A stretch of DNA of 7,776 nt from Candidatus Krumholzibacteriia bacterium (GCA_028718575.1 JAQULN010000125.1:1-7776); one strand, 5' to 3'; positions 1 through 6,582 are shown, counted from the stretch's first letter. The notes: generated from the sequence alone by a model not told the origin. Translations and numbers: made by a program.

Positions 1-719
1 ATGCCTGCCTGCCTGGCCAGGCGCGCGATGTCGACCAGGTACTCGGTGAAAACCGTCGGCTCGTTGTAGGTGAAGGCGATGACCGGCGCCCGGCGATCGT
101 TCGCGACCTGGACGACGTTCTCCGGCGGTGTGAACCGTTGCACGCGGTCCTCGGGCCGGCCCTGGGACAGCTCCCAGTTCTGGCAGAACCGGCAGTGCAG
201 GGCGCAGCCCACGGTGCCGAGCGAGAGCGCCTGCCGTCCCGGCAGGAAATGGTAGAACGGCTTCTTCTCGATCGGATCGAGGTGCACCGCTGCCGGCCTT
301 CCGTAGCTGAGGCTGCGCAGCACGCCGCCCTCGTTGAAGCGCACGCCGCACTTGCCGCGCCGGCCCGCGGGAATCAGGCAGCGCTGGGCACACAACAGGC
401 ACCGGATCGTCTCGGGCTCCTGGTGGTCGAAGTGGTCGCGGCCGGCGATGTCCTCCGGCGCGTGGCAGGCCAGGCAGCCGGCGGCGCCGGTCACGCTCGC
501 GGCCGCTGCTGTTTTCGCCGAGGTCCAGTAGCGGGCGACTGGAGCCGTGCGCAGGAGTTCGTCCCAGGGACCGGCGGCGCGCGCGGCGCCCGCTTCGCCG
601 CTGCCGGGCAACCAGCGCCAGACGCCGTCGTCGAGCACGAGACCAGCCGCGGCCAGACAAGTGCTGCAGCGCAGGAGCTGTTGCAGGAAATGGCGCCGGG
701 ACCACGCCTCGCCTGCCAT
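1..719 (-). CDS. AmmeMemoRadiSam-type radical SAM enzyme with Tat signal, 3' part missing
   Basis: The 239 visible residues belong to a radical SAM protein resembling the AmmeMemoRadiSam system enzyme (a relative of pyruvate formate-lyase activating enzymes). The reading frame runs off the window, so the C-terminal part is unseen. The N-terminus reads SRRHFLQ at residues 7-13, followed by a short hydrophobic stretch, which fits a twin-arginine export signal. A CLACH motif (82-86) looks like a c-type haem site. A second cysteine cluster (C107, C110, C114, C124) precedes the radical SAM motif GCALHCRFCQNW (C172, C176, C179; CX3CX2C), which should bind the 4Fe-4S cluster and S-adenosylmethionine. 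FTYNEPT (216-222) is typical of this subfamily. The ATG at 719 has a good ribosome binding site (GAGGTGAT) and a matching promoter about 50 bases upstream. The usual partners Memo and AMMECR1 are not in the window, and the substrate is unknown. The family call is firm; the exported location is inferred from the signal. Confidence 0.88.
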   Translation of the reverse strand, partial: MAGEAWSRRHFLQQLLRCSTCLAAAGLVLDDGVWRWLPGSGEAGAARAAGPWDELLRTAPVARYWTSAKTAAAASVTGAAGCLACHAPEDIAGRDHFDHQEPETIRCLLCAQRCLIPAGRRGKCGVRFNEGGVLRSLSYGRPAAVHLDPIEKKPFYHFLPGRQALSLGTVGCALHCRFCQNWELSQGRPEDRVQRFTPPENVVQVANDRRAPVIAFTYNEPTVFTEYLVDIARLARQAG

Positions 720-769
720 GAGATCACCTCGATTCCCGCCGCCGGGGCTGACACGACGGTTCTCTCGGC

Positions 770-798
770 ACTCTACCACAGCATCGTGGGGCGAACAA
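770..798 (-). promoter_or_regulatory. Candidate sigma-70-like promoter of the radical SAM gene
   Basis: On the minus strand TTGTTC (798-793) is followed after exactly 17 bases by TAGAGT (775-770). Transcription would start near 763, giving a leader of about 44 bases before the ATG at 719. The ten bases GGTAGAGTGC around the -10 element recur at the same place in front of the neighbouring minus-strand gene, which strengthens both calls. No transcript data support it. Confidence 0.5.
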
Positions 799-880
799 TG
801 GAGTCCGGCGCCGGCGCGCGAAGAGACCGCCGAGGCCAGCGGGTTGAACTGGCGTCGGAAGCGATTTCTCGTCCCTGTCG

Positions 881-1465
881 CTACGTCATCGGATGGGGTC
901 CCGCGGGATTGAGCGCCTCCCGGTGCACCCGACGGTCGACGATGCGGTACGTGTTCGGGTTGTTCTGCTGCGGATAGGTCGTGATGGAATAGCACTCCCG
1001 CTGGGCTGTGACCAAGCCGAACCAGGCCGGTCGCCCGGCGATGTCCTTGTTCGTCGCTGCGGGCAGCGGATCGCGATTCGGGGAGTACGGTTTGAAAGCA
1101 CGCAGCACGCAGCCTGGATGGTCTCTGCGGAGGTTGTCCCACTCCTTGTGGACGTTGACGGTCGCGGCCGACGCCGGCTCCGTGGTGCCGATATGCGCGA
1201 CGCGGGTCATCCCGTACCAGTTATAGACGACCATCCAGCAGCCGCTGAACTTCCCGGACAACACGTCGCGTCCCGTCAACTCCTCCCAGGCGATCTTTCC
1301 CGGGGCGTAGGGAAGCCAGGAACACGTAATCCCATTGATGGTCTTGGTTCGACCTTGCACCGGTAGGAACCCACCGTCCCGCTCGCCCAACGGTATGAAA
1401 TGCTCCGCGGTGTCCCCGATCGTGACAATACGACCGACCTTGAACTCGTCGATGAGGCGCGCCAT
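881..1465 (-). CDS. Uncharacterised 194-residue protein
   Basis: I do not recognise this protein. The frame stays open to an upstream ATG at 1585, but that ATG lies inside the candidate -10 element. The ATG at 1465 has an excellent ribosome binding site (AGGAGG, eight bases before it), so I place the start there. The product is soluble in appearance, with no signal peptide or membrane segment. It has four cysteines (C48, C76, C119, C158). The most distinctive block is residues 70-94, with SGKFSGCW (70-77) and TRVAHIGT (87-94). C76 and H91 could form part of a cysteine-histidine active site, as in papain-fold enzymes or some secreted toxin domains, but this is a guess from spacing and composition only. 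The C-terminal part is rich in Pro, Asn and Arg. It has its own promoter and is probably transcribed alone. Confidence 0.7.
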   Translation of the reverse strand: MARLIDEFKVGRIVTIGDTAEHFIPLGERDGGFLPVQGRTKTINGITCSWLPYAPGKIAWEELTGRDVLSGKFSGCWMVVYNWYGMTRVAHIGTTEPASAATVNVHKEWDNLRRDHPGCVLRAFKPYSPNRDPLPAATNKDIAGRPAWFGLVTAQRECYSITTYPQQNNPNTYRIVDRRVHREALNPAGPHPMT

Positions 1466-1583
1466 GTGACCGTCCTCCTCATCCACCGCTGCATCTCCGG
1501 CAGCGTGAAACACGCGAAGTCCCGAGACGCTGGGAAAGGCGTCGCAGCGACACGCCGTTTCTCTCCAGACGTGGATCGCCCGC

Positions 1584-1612
1584 ACTCTACCATCGACGCT
1601 TGTTTGCTACAA
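1584..1612 (-). promoter_or_regulatory. Candidate promoter of the uncharacterised gene
   Basis: On the minus strand TTGTAG (1612-1607) is followed after 17 bases by TAGAGT (1589-1584). Both the spacing and the ten bases GGTAGAGTGC are identical to those in front of the radical SAM gene. The predicted start near 1577 leaves a leader of about 110 bases before the ATG at 1465, long enough for leader-based control, although I see no recognisable riboswitch in it. Confidence 0.45.
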
Positions 1613-1637
1613 GTCGGGAAGCAGGGCGGGCTATCGG

Positions 1638-1690
1638 CCCGGATCATTCGTGAGGGGGGCGGCTATAGGTCAAGTGATTGCCTGGCCACG
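1638..1690 (+). repeat. Diverged copy of the palindromic element's left arm
   Basis: CCCGGATCATTCGTGA (1638-1653) matches the first 16 bases of the intact element at 1875 except for two changes. Similarity continues through GCGGCTATAGGTCAA (1659-1673) and TTGCCTGGCCACG (1678-1690), in the same order and almost the same spacing as the intact arm (1875-1927). A weak counterpart of the opposite arm may lie near 1834-1860, where CACTTTC and CCTTCACG stand as CACTTTC and CCTTCATG do in the intact element. That would make this an older, decayed copy of about 220 bases. The left arm is convincing by eye; the right arm is tentative. Confidence 0.5.
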
Positions 1691-1874
1691 TATTGTAGGC
1701 TCGATTGAGGCGGTCCGATCATGCCGGCTCGTCGTGATGCCGGTCGATTGTTGTCTGCAGTCTGCGGGGGATATTTTGACTTCGGGGTCGTCAAACGCCG
1801 TGGACGGTACCGCAAAGCTTGCTCTCATGCGTTCACTTTCGCAGTATATCGCCTTCACGTGGACCGCCAACTAA

Positions 1875-2052
1875 CCCGGATTATTCATGAAGGACCGGCT
1901 GCGAAAGGTCAAATGCTTGCCAGGACGCGCGTTCTCGGATCGGCTCGGTCAACGTACCGCCTTGGGTACGCCTCCCTCACCGATCCTTGCGAGCCCGCGT
2001 CCTGGCAAGAATTTTCCACTTTCTCGCGGCGGTCCTTCATGAATAATCCGGG
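1875..2052. mobile_element. 178-bp palindromic MITE-like element with CTAA target duplication
   Basis: The outer 23 bases at 1875-1897 are a perfect inverted repeat of 2030-2052; they begin CCCGGATTATTCATGA. Inside, further arms pair in order: CTTGCCAGGACGCG (1916-1929) with 1996-2009, GGATCGG (1937-1943) with 1980-1986, and CGTACC (1953-1958) with GGTACG (1965-1970) near the centre. The element is flanked on both sides by CTAA (1871-1874 and 2053-2056), as expected for a 4-bp target duplication. It carries no transposase gene, so it would be a non-autonomous miniature element moved by a transposase encoded elsewhere. The family is not assigned; a 4-bp duplication is compatible with several, including IS1380-like elements. 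The right-hand CTAA supplies the first bases of the methyltransferase ribosome binding site. Transcribed, the element would fold into one long hairpin. Alternatives are a large REP/BIME-like repeat or a structured RNA. Confidence 0.75.
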
Positions 2053-2066
2053 CTAAGGAGGATTCC

Positions 2067-2816
2067 ATGACTGGGAAGACCAACTGGGAGCGCTTCTTCG
2101 ACGCTCACGCCCCGAATTACGAGGAGAACGTGTTCACCAAGAACACCATGGCCGAGGTGGATTTCCTGCTCGAGGTCCTCGACCTTCCGGCCGGCGGGTC
2201 GGTGCTCGATATCGGTTGCGGCACGGGCCGCCACGCGGTCGAGCTCGCGAAACGGGGCTACAAGGTGACGGGGGTGGATCTGTCCGCGGCGATGCTCGCC
2301 CGCGGCGCCGCGGCGGCCAAGGCTGCGCAGGTCCACATCGATTGGGTCCACGCCGATGCGACCGCGTTCGCGCTGCCCGTCAAGTATGACGCGGCCGTCT
2401 GCCTGTGCGAGGGGGCGTTCGGGCTCCTCGGCGAGGGCGACGATTCGATCGAACAGCCGCTGTCCATCCTGGGCAACCTGTCGCGCTGCCTGAAGCCGCA
2501 GGCGAAGGTCGTGTTCACGGTGCTCAACGGAGTCGCCATGCTGCGCCGCTACCAGAACACCGACGTGGCGGCAGGCAGCTTCGATCCGCTCGGGTTGGTC
2601 GAGTCGTCGGCGATGCCGCCGCAGGCAGGGCTGGCCGCGATCGCGGTCCGCGAGCGTGGGTTCGTGCCGACCGAGCTGCGCCTGCTCTTTCGCCTCGCGG
2701 GCCTCGCGGTGCTCGACATGTGGGGCGGGACGGCCGGCAACTGGGGGCGCCGGCCGCTGGATCTCGACGAGATGGAGATCATGGTCGTGGCGCGCAAGAT
2801 TGGCGAGCCGGCGTAG
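2067..2816 (+). CDS. Class I SAM-dependent methyltransferase
   Basis: This 249-residue protein has the Rossmann-like methyltransferase fold. Motif I is VLDIGCGTGRH (47-57), the glycine-rich loop that holds S-adenosylmethionine. VTGVDLS (67-73) follows with the acidic residue that binds the ribose hydroxyls. DAAVCLCEGAFGLLG (108-122) is the motif II/III region, and the C-terminal strand ends in MEIMVVARK (237-245). It belongs to the broad group of small-molecule methyltransferases of about 250 residues; the acceptor substrate cannot be told from sequence. The ATG at 2067 follows AAGGAGG (2055-2061) by five bases, so the start is secure. The gene lies directly downstream of the palindromic element, whose right end is only four bases from the GGAGG core. 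Expression is therefore likely to be affected by that insertion, either through displacement of the old promoter or through AATAAT (2042-2047) in the repeat end acting as a -10. The flippase-like gene follows 90 bases later on the same strand. Confidence 0.9.
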   Translation: MTGKTNWERFFDAHAPNYEENVFTKNTMAEVDFLLEVLDLPAGGSVLDIGCGTGRHAVELAKRGYKVTGVDLSAAMLARGAAAAKAAQVHIDWVHADATAFALPVKYDAAVCLCEGAFGLLGEGDDSIEQPLSILGNLSRCLKPQAKVVFTVLNGVAMLRRYQNTDVAAGSFDPLGLVESSAMPPQAGLAAIAVRERGFVPTELRLLFRLAGLAVLDMWGGTAGNWGRRPLDLDEMEIMVVARKIGEPA

Positions 2817-2906
2817 CCGGCGACGCGAAGACGGCGCGCCATCGGCGCCCGCGCCCCGCGACAATCGCCGGTGGGCCGCGCGCCGCGCGTTGGCTATCTT
2901 CCGCCC

Positions 2907-4208
2907 ATGCACCGGCCCGTGTCCCTGCCGCGCCTGCTTCGTTTCTGGCTGCCGCTGGAGGCGACCTGGCTCATGATGGCCGTCGAGGGCCCGTTCCTCG
3001 CCGCGGTCATCGCCCGGCTCGCCGATCCCACGCCCAACCTGGCCGCGTACGGCATAGCCTACGCGTTCGCGATCATCGTCGAGGCGCCGGTGATCATGAT
3101 GATGTCGGCGGCCACCGCGGTCGTGGACGCCCGGCCCGGCTATCTAGCGTTGCGGCGCCTGGCGATCGCCCTGAACGCCAGCCTCACGCTCGTGATGGTG
3201 GTCGTACTGGCGACCCCGGCCATGGGCTGGCTCCTGCGCGACCTCTTGCGGCTCACCCCGGAGGTGGCGCGGCTGACGGAACGAGCCCTGTGGGTGCTTC
3301 TGCCCTGGCCGGCGGCGATCGGCTACCGGCGCTTCTACCAGGGCATCTTGATCCGGGCCGGCCTCACGCGCCGGGTGACGTGGGGCACGGTCACGCGGCT
3401 GGCGGCCATGGCCGCCGGCGCGCTGCTCGCGCGCGGCGCCGAACTGCCCGGGGTCATGGTCGGCGCGGTGGCGCTCACCTGCGGCGTGTGCGTCGAGGCG
3501 GCGGCCAGCCGGCTCATGGCCTCGGGTCCGGTACGGCGCCTGGCGCCGGAGAGCGCGCATCCCGACGCGACCGACTTGAGCTGGCGCGGCTTGAGCGCAT
3601 TCTACTGGCCGCTCGCGCTGACGAGCACGATCGCGCTCGCGATCCATCCGCTGGTGACGTTCTTCATGGGCCGCGCGACGGCGCCGCTCGAATCGCTGGC
3701 TGTCTTGCCGGTGCTCAACGCGCTGGTGTTCATCTTCCGCACGCCGGCCTTGAGCTACCAGGAGACGGCCATCGCCATGCTGGGCGAGGGACGTCAGAAC
3801 CGACGGCCGGTGCTGCAGTTCGCCGGCTGGCTGGCTGGTTTGTCCACGTTGGGCCTGCTGGCGGTGGCCTGGACGCCAGCTGCGTCGTTCTGGTTCGTCA
3901 CCGTGTCGGGCCTCTCGCCGGACTTGGCGGCGTATGCGGTGGCTCCTCTGCGCATCCTCGGCTTGATGCCCGCGCTGTCGGTGCTGCTCAACCTGCAGCG
4001 CGCGATCCTCGTGCACGGCCGCGATACCAGGCCGGTGACCGCGGCCAGTGCCGTCGAACTAGGCGGACTCCTTGCCGTGCTCAGCGCGGGGGTGCTGGGT
4101 TTCGGTTTGGTAGGCGTGACCGCCGCGGCGATCGCGTTCATGATGGGGCGGCTGGCTGCGAACGTGGCGCTGGCCGGACCTGCGCGGCGGGTCTTGCGGC
4201 GGTCGTAA
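2907..4208 (+). CDS. Multi-pass membrane protein of the MOP flippase superfamily, ANKH-like
   Basis: This 433-residue integral membrane protein has roughly a dozen hydrophobic segments spread over its whole length. The N-terminal part, FWLPLEATWLMMAVEGP followed by an AAVIARLADPTPNLAAYG stretch and EAPVIMMMSAATAVV, resembles bacterial homologues of the progressive ankylosis protein (ANKH) in the MOP/MATE superfamily. Length and two-lobed layout agree, with a polar linker around residues 200-220. Animal ANKH is linked to export of pyrophosphate, ATP and citrate; the bacterial substrate is unknown, and a lipid or small anion is possible. The frame is open from GTG 2871, but ATG 2907 places the conserved region just after the start, so I prefer it. 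Neither start has a recognisable ribosome binding site. TATCTT at 2895-2900, seven bases before the ATG, could be a -10 of a nearly leaderless transcript. Readthrough from the methyltransferase gene is the alternative. The family call comes from memory of motifs, not alignment. Confidence 0.72.
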   Translation: MHRPVSLPRLLRFWLPLEATWLMMAVEGPFLAAVIARLADPTPNLAAYGIAYAFAIIVEAPVIMMMSAATAVVDARPGYLALRRLAIALNASLTLVMVVVLATPAMGWLLRDLLRLTPEVARLTERALWVLLPWPAAIGYRRFYQGILIRAGLTRRVTWGTVTRLAAMAAGALLARGAELPGVMVGAVALTCGVCVEAAASRLMASGPVRRLAPESAHPDATDLSWRGLSAFYWPLALTSTIALAIHPLVTFFMGRATAPLESLAVLPVLNALVFIFRTPALSYQETAIAMLGEGRQNRRPVLQFAGWLAGLSTLGLLAVAWTPAASFWFVTVSGLSPDLAAYAVAPLRILGLMPALSVLLNLQRAILVHGRDTRPVTAASAVELGGLLAVLSAGVLGFGLVGVTAAAIAFMMGRLAANVALAGPARRVLRRS

Positions 4209-4235
4209 GCGCGAGCGCCAACGCAGCGCCCCGCC

Positions 4236-6167
4236 CTACCTGACCACTCCGTCGTCCGCCGTGCTGCGTTCCTGTCGGCGCAGCCGCGCGAACATATCGC
4301 GCAAGTCGCGCACGCCGCCCCAGGTGAACCACACCACGACGATGCCGGACGCCGCGAACTGGATCAGCAGGAAGACTTTCCAGAACGAGATCCAGGCGGC
4401 GTCGCCGACAGACCGCGTCAGGTTGATCACGGTGCCGGCGACGAAGACGGCGAACCAGCCCAGCGTCCAGGCCTGGGTCATCAGGTAGAGCGCCTTGTCG
4501 CCGCGGGTGAATTCTTCGGTGAACAACAGCAGCCGGTGGCCGCGGGGCAGCGGCATCGTCGCGCGCATGTGGTCGCCTTCTGCTGCCCAGCGGCCGCGGT
4601 GCAACAGGCGGTCGAGGTCCACCGGCTCGCGCGGTTGCCGCCCCAGCAGGGACACCAGGGCGTAGACCACGGTCGACGCCGCCATGGCGATCGCCCAGAA
4701 CACCTGGCCGTTGATGGGGAAGGCAGGGTCGTTCTGCTGCAGGACGATGCCGCCGACGGAGACCACGGCGCCCGTTGCGAGCGCCGCCCAGGCCGCTGCC
4801 CCGGTGCCCCGCCGCCAATAGAGGCCGCCGATGATCACGGCGCCCGATCCGCCGGCGAAGATCGCGCCGGTGATCGCGAAGAACAGGAAGATGTACTGGC
4901 TCTGCTGGAAAAGCAGCGAAAAGAACAAGACGAAGACGGTCACGCCCAGGATCGCCAGCCGCAGGGCCCTGAGGTGCGCGCGCGGCGACAGCGGCCGGCC
5001 GCGCCGCAGCGGCAAGAGCACGTCCTGCACGAAGATGCTGCCCCAGGAGTGTGCGTAAGACTCCTGTGTCGACAGGAAACAGGCCAACATCACGGCCGCG
5101 AACGCGCCGAGCAGTCCCGGCGGCAGGAGTTGCTGCAATACGAGCGGTGCGCGGAGCTGGCTACGGATCGCCTCGCGGTCGATGCCGGCCAGAGTCTGGT
5201 CGACTTCGCGGGCAAGCGGCACGAAGTCGGGATGATGCAGAACGGCGTAGATCACCACCGCCGCGAAGACCAAGAACAGACCCTGGGGCATGCTCTTCCA
5301 GAGTGCGAGCGCTTGGCCCATCTTGGCCTCGTGCGCGGAGCGGGCCGAGGCGTTGTAGGCCTGTGTCCCCTGCCAGGACATTTGCCCGTAGATCACGCCG
5401 TACACGCCGATCAGGAAGTACCAGAAGTTGAAGTCACGGACGTGGCTGGTGCGGAACGGATTGATCAGCGACGCCTGCTCCGGTGCGGCGGCGAGCGCGC
5501 CGAAGATCTGGTCCCAGGAGATCGCCTCGACAATGAGGTAGGCGCAGAGCGCCACGAACACCACGTTGATGAACACGCCCTGCACGAAGTTGGTCACGAT
5601 CACGACGACTTGGCCCCCCAGGTACACGAACACGAGCGCTACCCCGAGCAGCAAGGCCATCACCAGGGGGAACGCCGGCACCGTGACGCCCAGCAATGAC
5701 AACTCCGCCGGGATACCGCAGTAGGAGAGGAAGAAACGCACGCCGACCGCGGGGAAGATGCCGAAGTTCACGATGCCGGACAGGAACGCGATCAACCCGG
5801 CGAAGACGCGGAAGCTGCGGCCGTAGCGGCGTTCGAAAAACTCGGCCAGGGTCAGGCAGCGGGTCTGGCGGAAGCGGTACAGCACCCAGCCGCTGAGATG
5901 GATGATCAACAGGACCACGCTCATCGACAGCGACCACCAGATCATCGAGAATCCGGCGACGTAGTTCATTTCCAGGTTGCCGATGATGGTGATCGCGCCG
6001 AGGGCTGCGGCGCCGCCCGCGACGCTGACGAGGTAGCGGCCGGCGGTACGGCCGGCGGCGAGGAAGTCGGCCACGCTGCGCGTGCGGCCGCGGCTGAGCC
6101 ACAGCCCGCCCAGCATCAGCAGCATGATCGCGGCGATGGGGAGCCAGTCCAGTGGGGTCAGGGTCAC
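4236..6167 (-). CDS. Sodium:solute symporter (SSS family)
   Basis: This 643-residue transporter of the SSS family (LeuT-like fold) should take up an organic solute with sodium across the inner membrane. The N-terminal helix lies at residues 8-24, followed by a short cytoplasmic segment with the family-typical FLAAGR (35-40). GNLEMNY (63-69) and the GFSMIWW segment (72-78) form the second and third helices. LACFLSTQESY (361-371) is the equivalent of helix 8, with S366 and T367 placed to bind the Na2 sodium ion. LYWRRGTGAAAWAALATG (449-466) is the conserved late block. After a polar linker (about 506-560) come two extra helices (565-582, 598-616), a C-terminal extension beyond the usual core. 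The frame is open well upstream, but the preceding residues are Arg/Pro-rich and unlike the family. GTG 6167 is the first good start downstream of the predicted transcription start near 6255; its ribosome binding site (GGCAGG) is weak. The substrate is not predictable. The gene ends 27 bases from the convergent flippase-like gene. Confidence 0.88.
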   Translation of the reverse strand: MTLTPLDWLPIAAIMLLMLGGLWLSRGRTRSVADFLAAGRTAGRYLVSVAGGAAALGAITIIGNLEMNYVAGFSMIWWSLSMSVVLLIIHLSGWVLYRFRQTRCLTLAEFFERRYGRSFRVFAGLIAFLSGIVNFGIFPAVGVRFFLSYCGIPAELSLLGVTVPAFPLVMALLLGVALVFVYLGGQVVVIVTNFVQGVFINVVFVALCAYLIVEAISWDQIFGALAAAPEQASLINPFRTSHVRDFNFWYFLIGVYGVIYGQMSWQGTQAYNASARSAHEAKMGQALALWKSMPQGLFLVFAAVVIYAVLHHPDFVPLAREVDQTLAGIDREAIRSQLRAPLVLQQLLPPGLLGAFAAVMLACFLSTQESYAHSWGSIFVQDVLLPLRRGRPLSPRAHLRALRLAILGVTVFVLFFSLLFQQSQYIFLFFAITGAIFAGGSGAVIIGGLYWRRGTGAAAWAALATGAVVSVGGIVLQQNDPAFPINGQVFWAIAMAASTVVYALVSLLGRQPREPVDLDRLLHRGRWAAEGDHMRATMPLPRGHRLLLFTEEFTRGDKALYLMTQAWTLGWFAVFVAGTVINLTRSVGDAAWISFWKVFLLIQFAASGIVVVWFTWGGVRDLRDMFARLRRQERSTADDGVVR

Positions 6168-6261
6168 GGCGCCTGCCGGACCGCGGTCCCGGTCGGTATC
6201 GTCACGGCTACCTCCGGCCAGAGGCTTGCGCGGTGGGAAAGGGTCATTTACCGCGATCTCG

Positions 6262-6290
6262 AGCCTAACACGGTGTCCTCGGAACGACAA
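6262..6290 (-). promoter_or_regulatory. Candidate promoter of the sodium:solute symporter gene
   Basis: On the minus strand TTGTCG (6290-6285) is followed after 17 bases by TAGGCT (6267-6262). This is the same TTGT-N17-TAG layout as in front of the two other minus-strand genes. The predicted start near 6255 leaves a leader of about 88 bases and excludes the more upstream in-frame ATG at 6326. It stands back to back with the candidate promoter of the toxin-antitoxin operon, with 21 bases between the two -35 elements. Confidence 0.42.
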
Positions 6291-6311
6291 TCGCCGGGGG
6301 TAAGGATGCGA

Positions 6312-6340
6312 TGGATCCGGGCTCATGGCTGTGCTAAGAT
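6312..6340 (+). promoter_or_regulatory. Candidate promoter of the toxin-antitoxin operon
   Basis: TAAGAT (6335-6340) is a reasonable -10 element, preceded directly by TGC, which fits an extended -10. The -35 position (TGGATC, 6312-6317, spacing 17) is poor, as often tolerated with an extended -10. Transcription would start near 6347, leaving about 23 bases that include the AAGGAG ribosome binding site (6360-6365). I see no clear dyad here that would mark an autoregulatory operator. Confidence 0.38.
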
Positions 6341-6369
6341 CGACAGGTAGAATTTCCTGAAGGAGCGCC

Positions 6370-6582
6370 ATGAAAGGCCCGCTCGAGGCAGCCAGCCAAC
6401 GGTTGCGCACGGCGTTCGACCTGTTCGAGGCCGGCTGTGAGATGAAGCGCATGGCATTGCGCCGACAGTATCCCGGCCTCAACCAGGACGACGAGCGCCG
6501 TTTGCTCGGCCAGTGGCTCCGCGACAAGGAGGTGCCCCTGGCGAACGTGCCGGGCTTTCGGCTGCGGAAGGAGGACGCGTGA
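6370..6582 (+). CDS. Small antitoxin-like protein (MenA1-like partner of the nucleotidyltransferase)
   Basis: This 70-residue protein is mostly helical in appearance and highly charged. The core LRTAFDLFEAG (12-22), LRRQYPGL (30-37) and the acidic stretch before GQWLRDKE (47-54) match my recollection of the small proteins encoded directly before AbiEii-type nucleotidyltransferases, such as mycobacterial MenA1 (Rv0078B), which is about the same length. In such pairs the small protein neutralises the toxic transferase. The ATG at 6370 follows AAGGAG by four bases. The stop codon overlaps the next start (GTGA, four bases), so the two are surely co-translated. The antitoxin role is inferred from position and family resemblance; I see no DNA-binding domain that would allow repression of its own promoter. 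Confidence 0.68.
   Translation: MKGPLEAASQRLRTAFDLFEAGCEMKRMALRRQYPGLNQDDERRLLGQWLRDKEVPLANVPGFRLRKEDA

Larger units (their letters stand above)
1466..2066. other. Gene-free interval between divergent genes
   Basis: No reading frame in these 600 bases looks coding. The frames that are open cross repeat ends and have no ribosome binding site. The interval holds the leader and promoter of the minus-strand gene, a diverged repeat arm (from 1638), a complete palindromic element (1875-2052) and the methyltransferase ribosome binding site (AAGGAGG, 2055-2061). Between 1691 and 1830 I see only unassigned sequence, with a short TTGAC/GTCAA dyad at 1776-1795. A weak promoter-like pair, TTGCTC (1819-1824) and GTATAT (1844-1849), spaced 19 bases, may be the original methyltransferase promoter from before the element was inserted. 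Confidence 0.7.

Noticed and set aside
138..977. A 279-codon plus-strand frame opposite the radical SAM gene
   Set aside because: It is antisense to a protein with clear iron-sulphur motifs and has no ribosome binding site or family resemblance.
1721..2056. A 111-codon plus-strand frame before the methyltransferase
   Set aside because: It crosses the whole palindromic element and ends in its flank, has no ribosome binding site, and looks like chance.
2807..2821. GCCGGC-GTA-GCCGGC hairpin at the methyltransferase stop codon, as a terminator
   Set aside because: The stem is only six pairs, the half-sites are palindromic themselves, and no T-tract follows.
4209..4235. Shared terminator between the convergent flippase and symporter genes
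   Set aside because: The 27 bases contain a direct AGCGCC repeat but no inverted repeat and no T-tract.
2405..4243. A 612-codon plus-strand frame over the methyltransferase and flippase genes
   Set aside because: Its product is rich in Arg, Ala, Gly and Pro with no recognisable motifs. It overlaps two well-supported genes in another frame and arises from high third-position GC.
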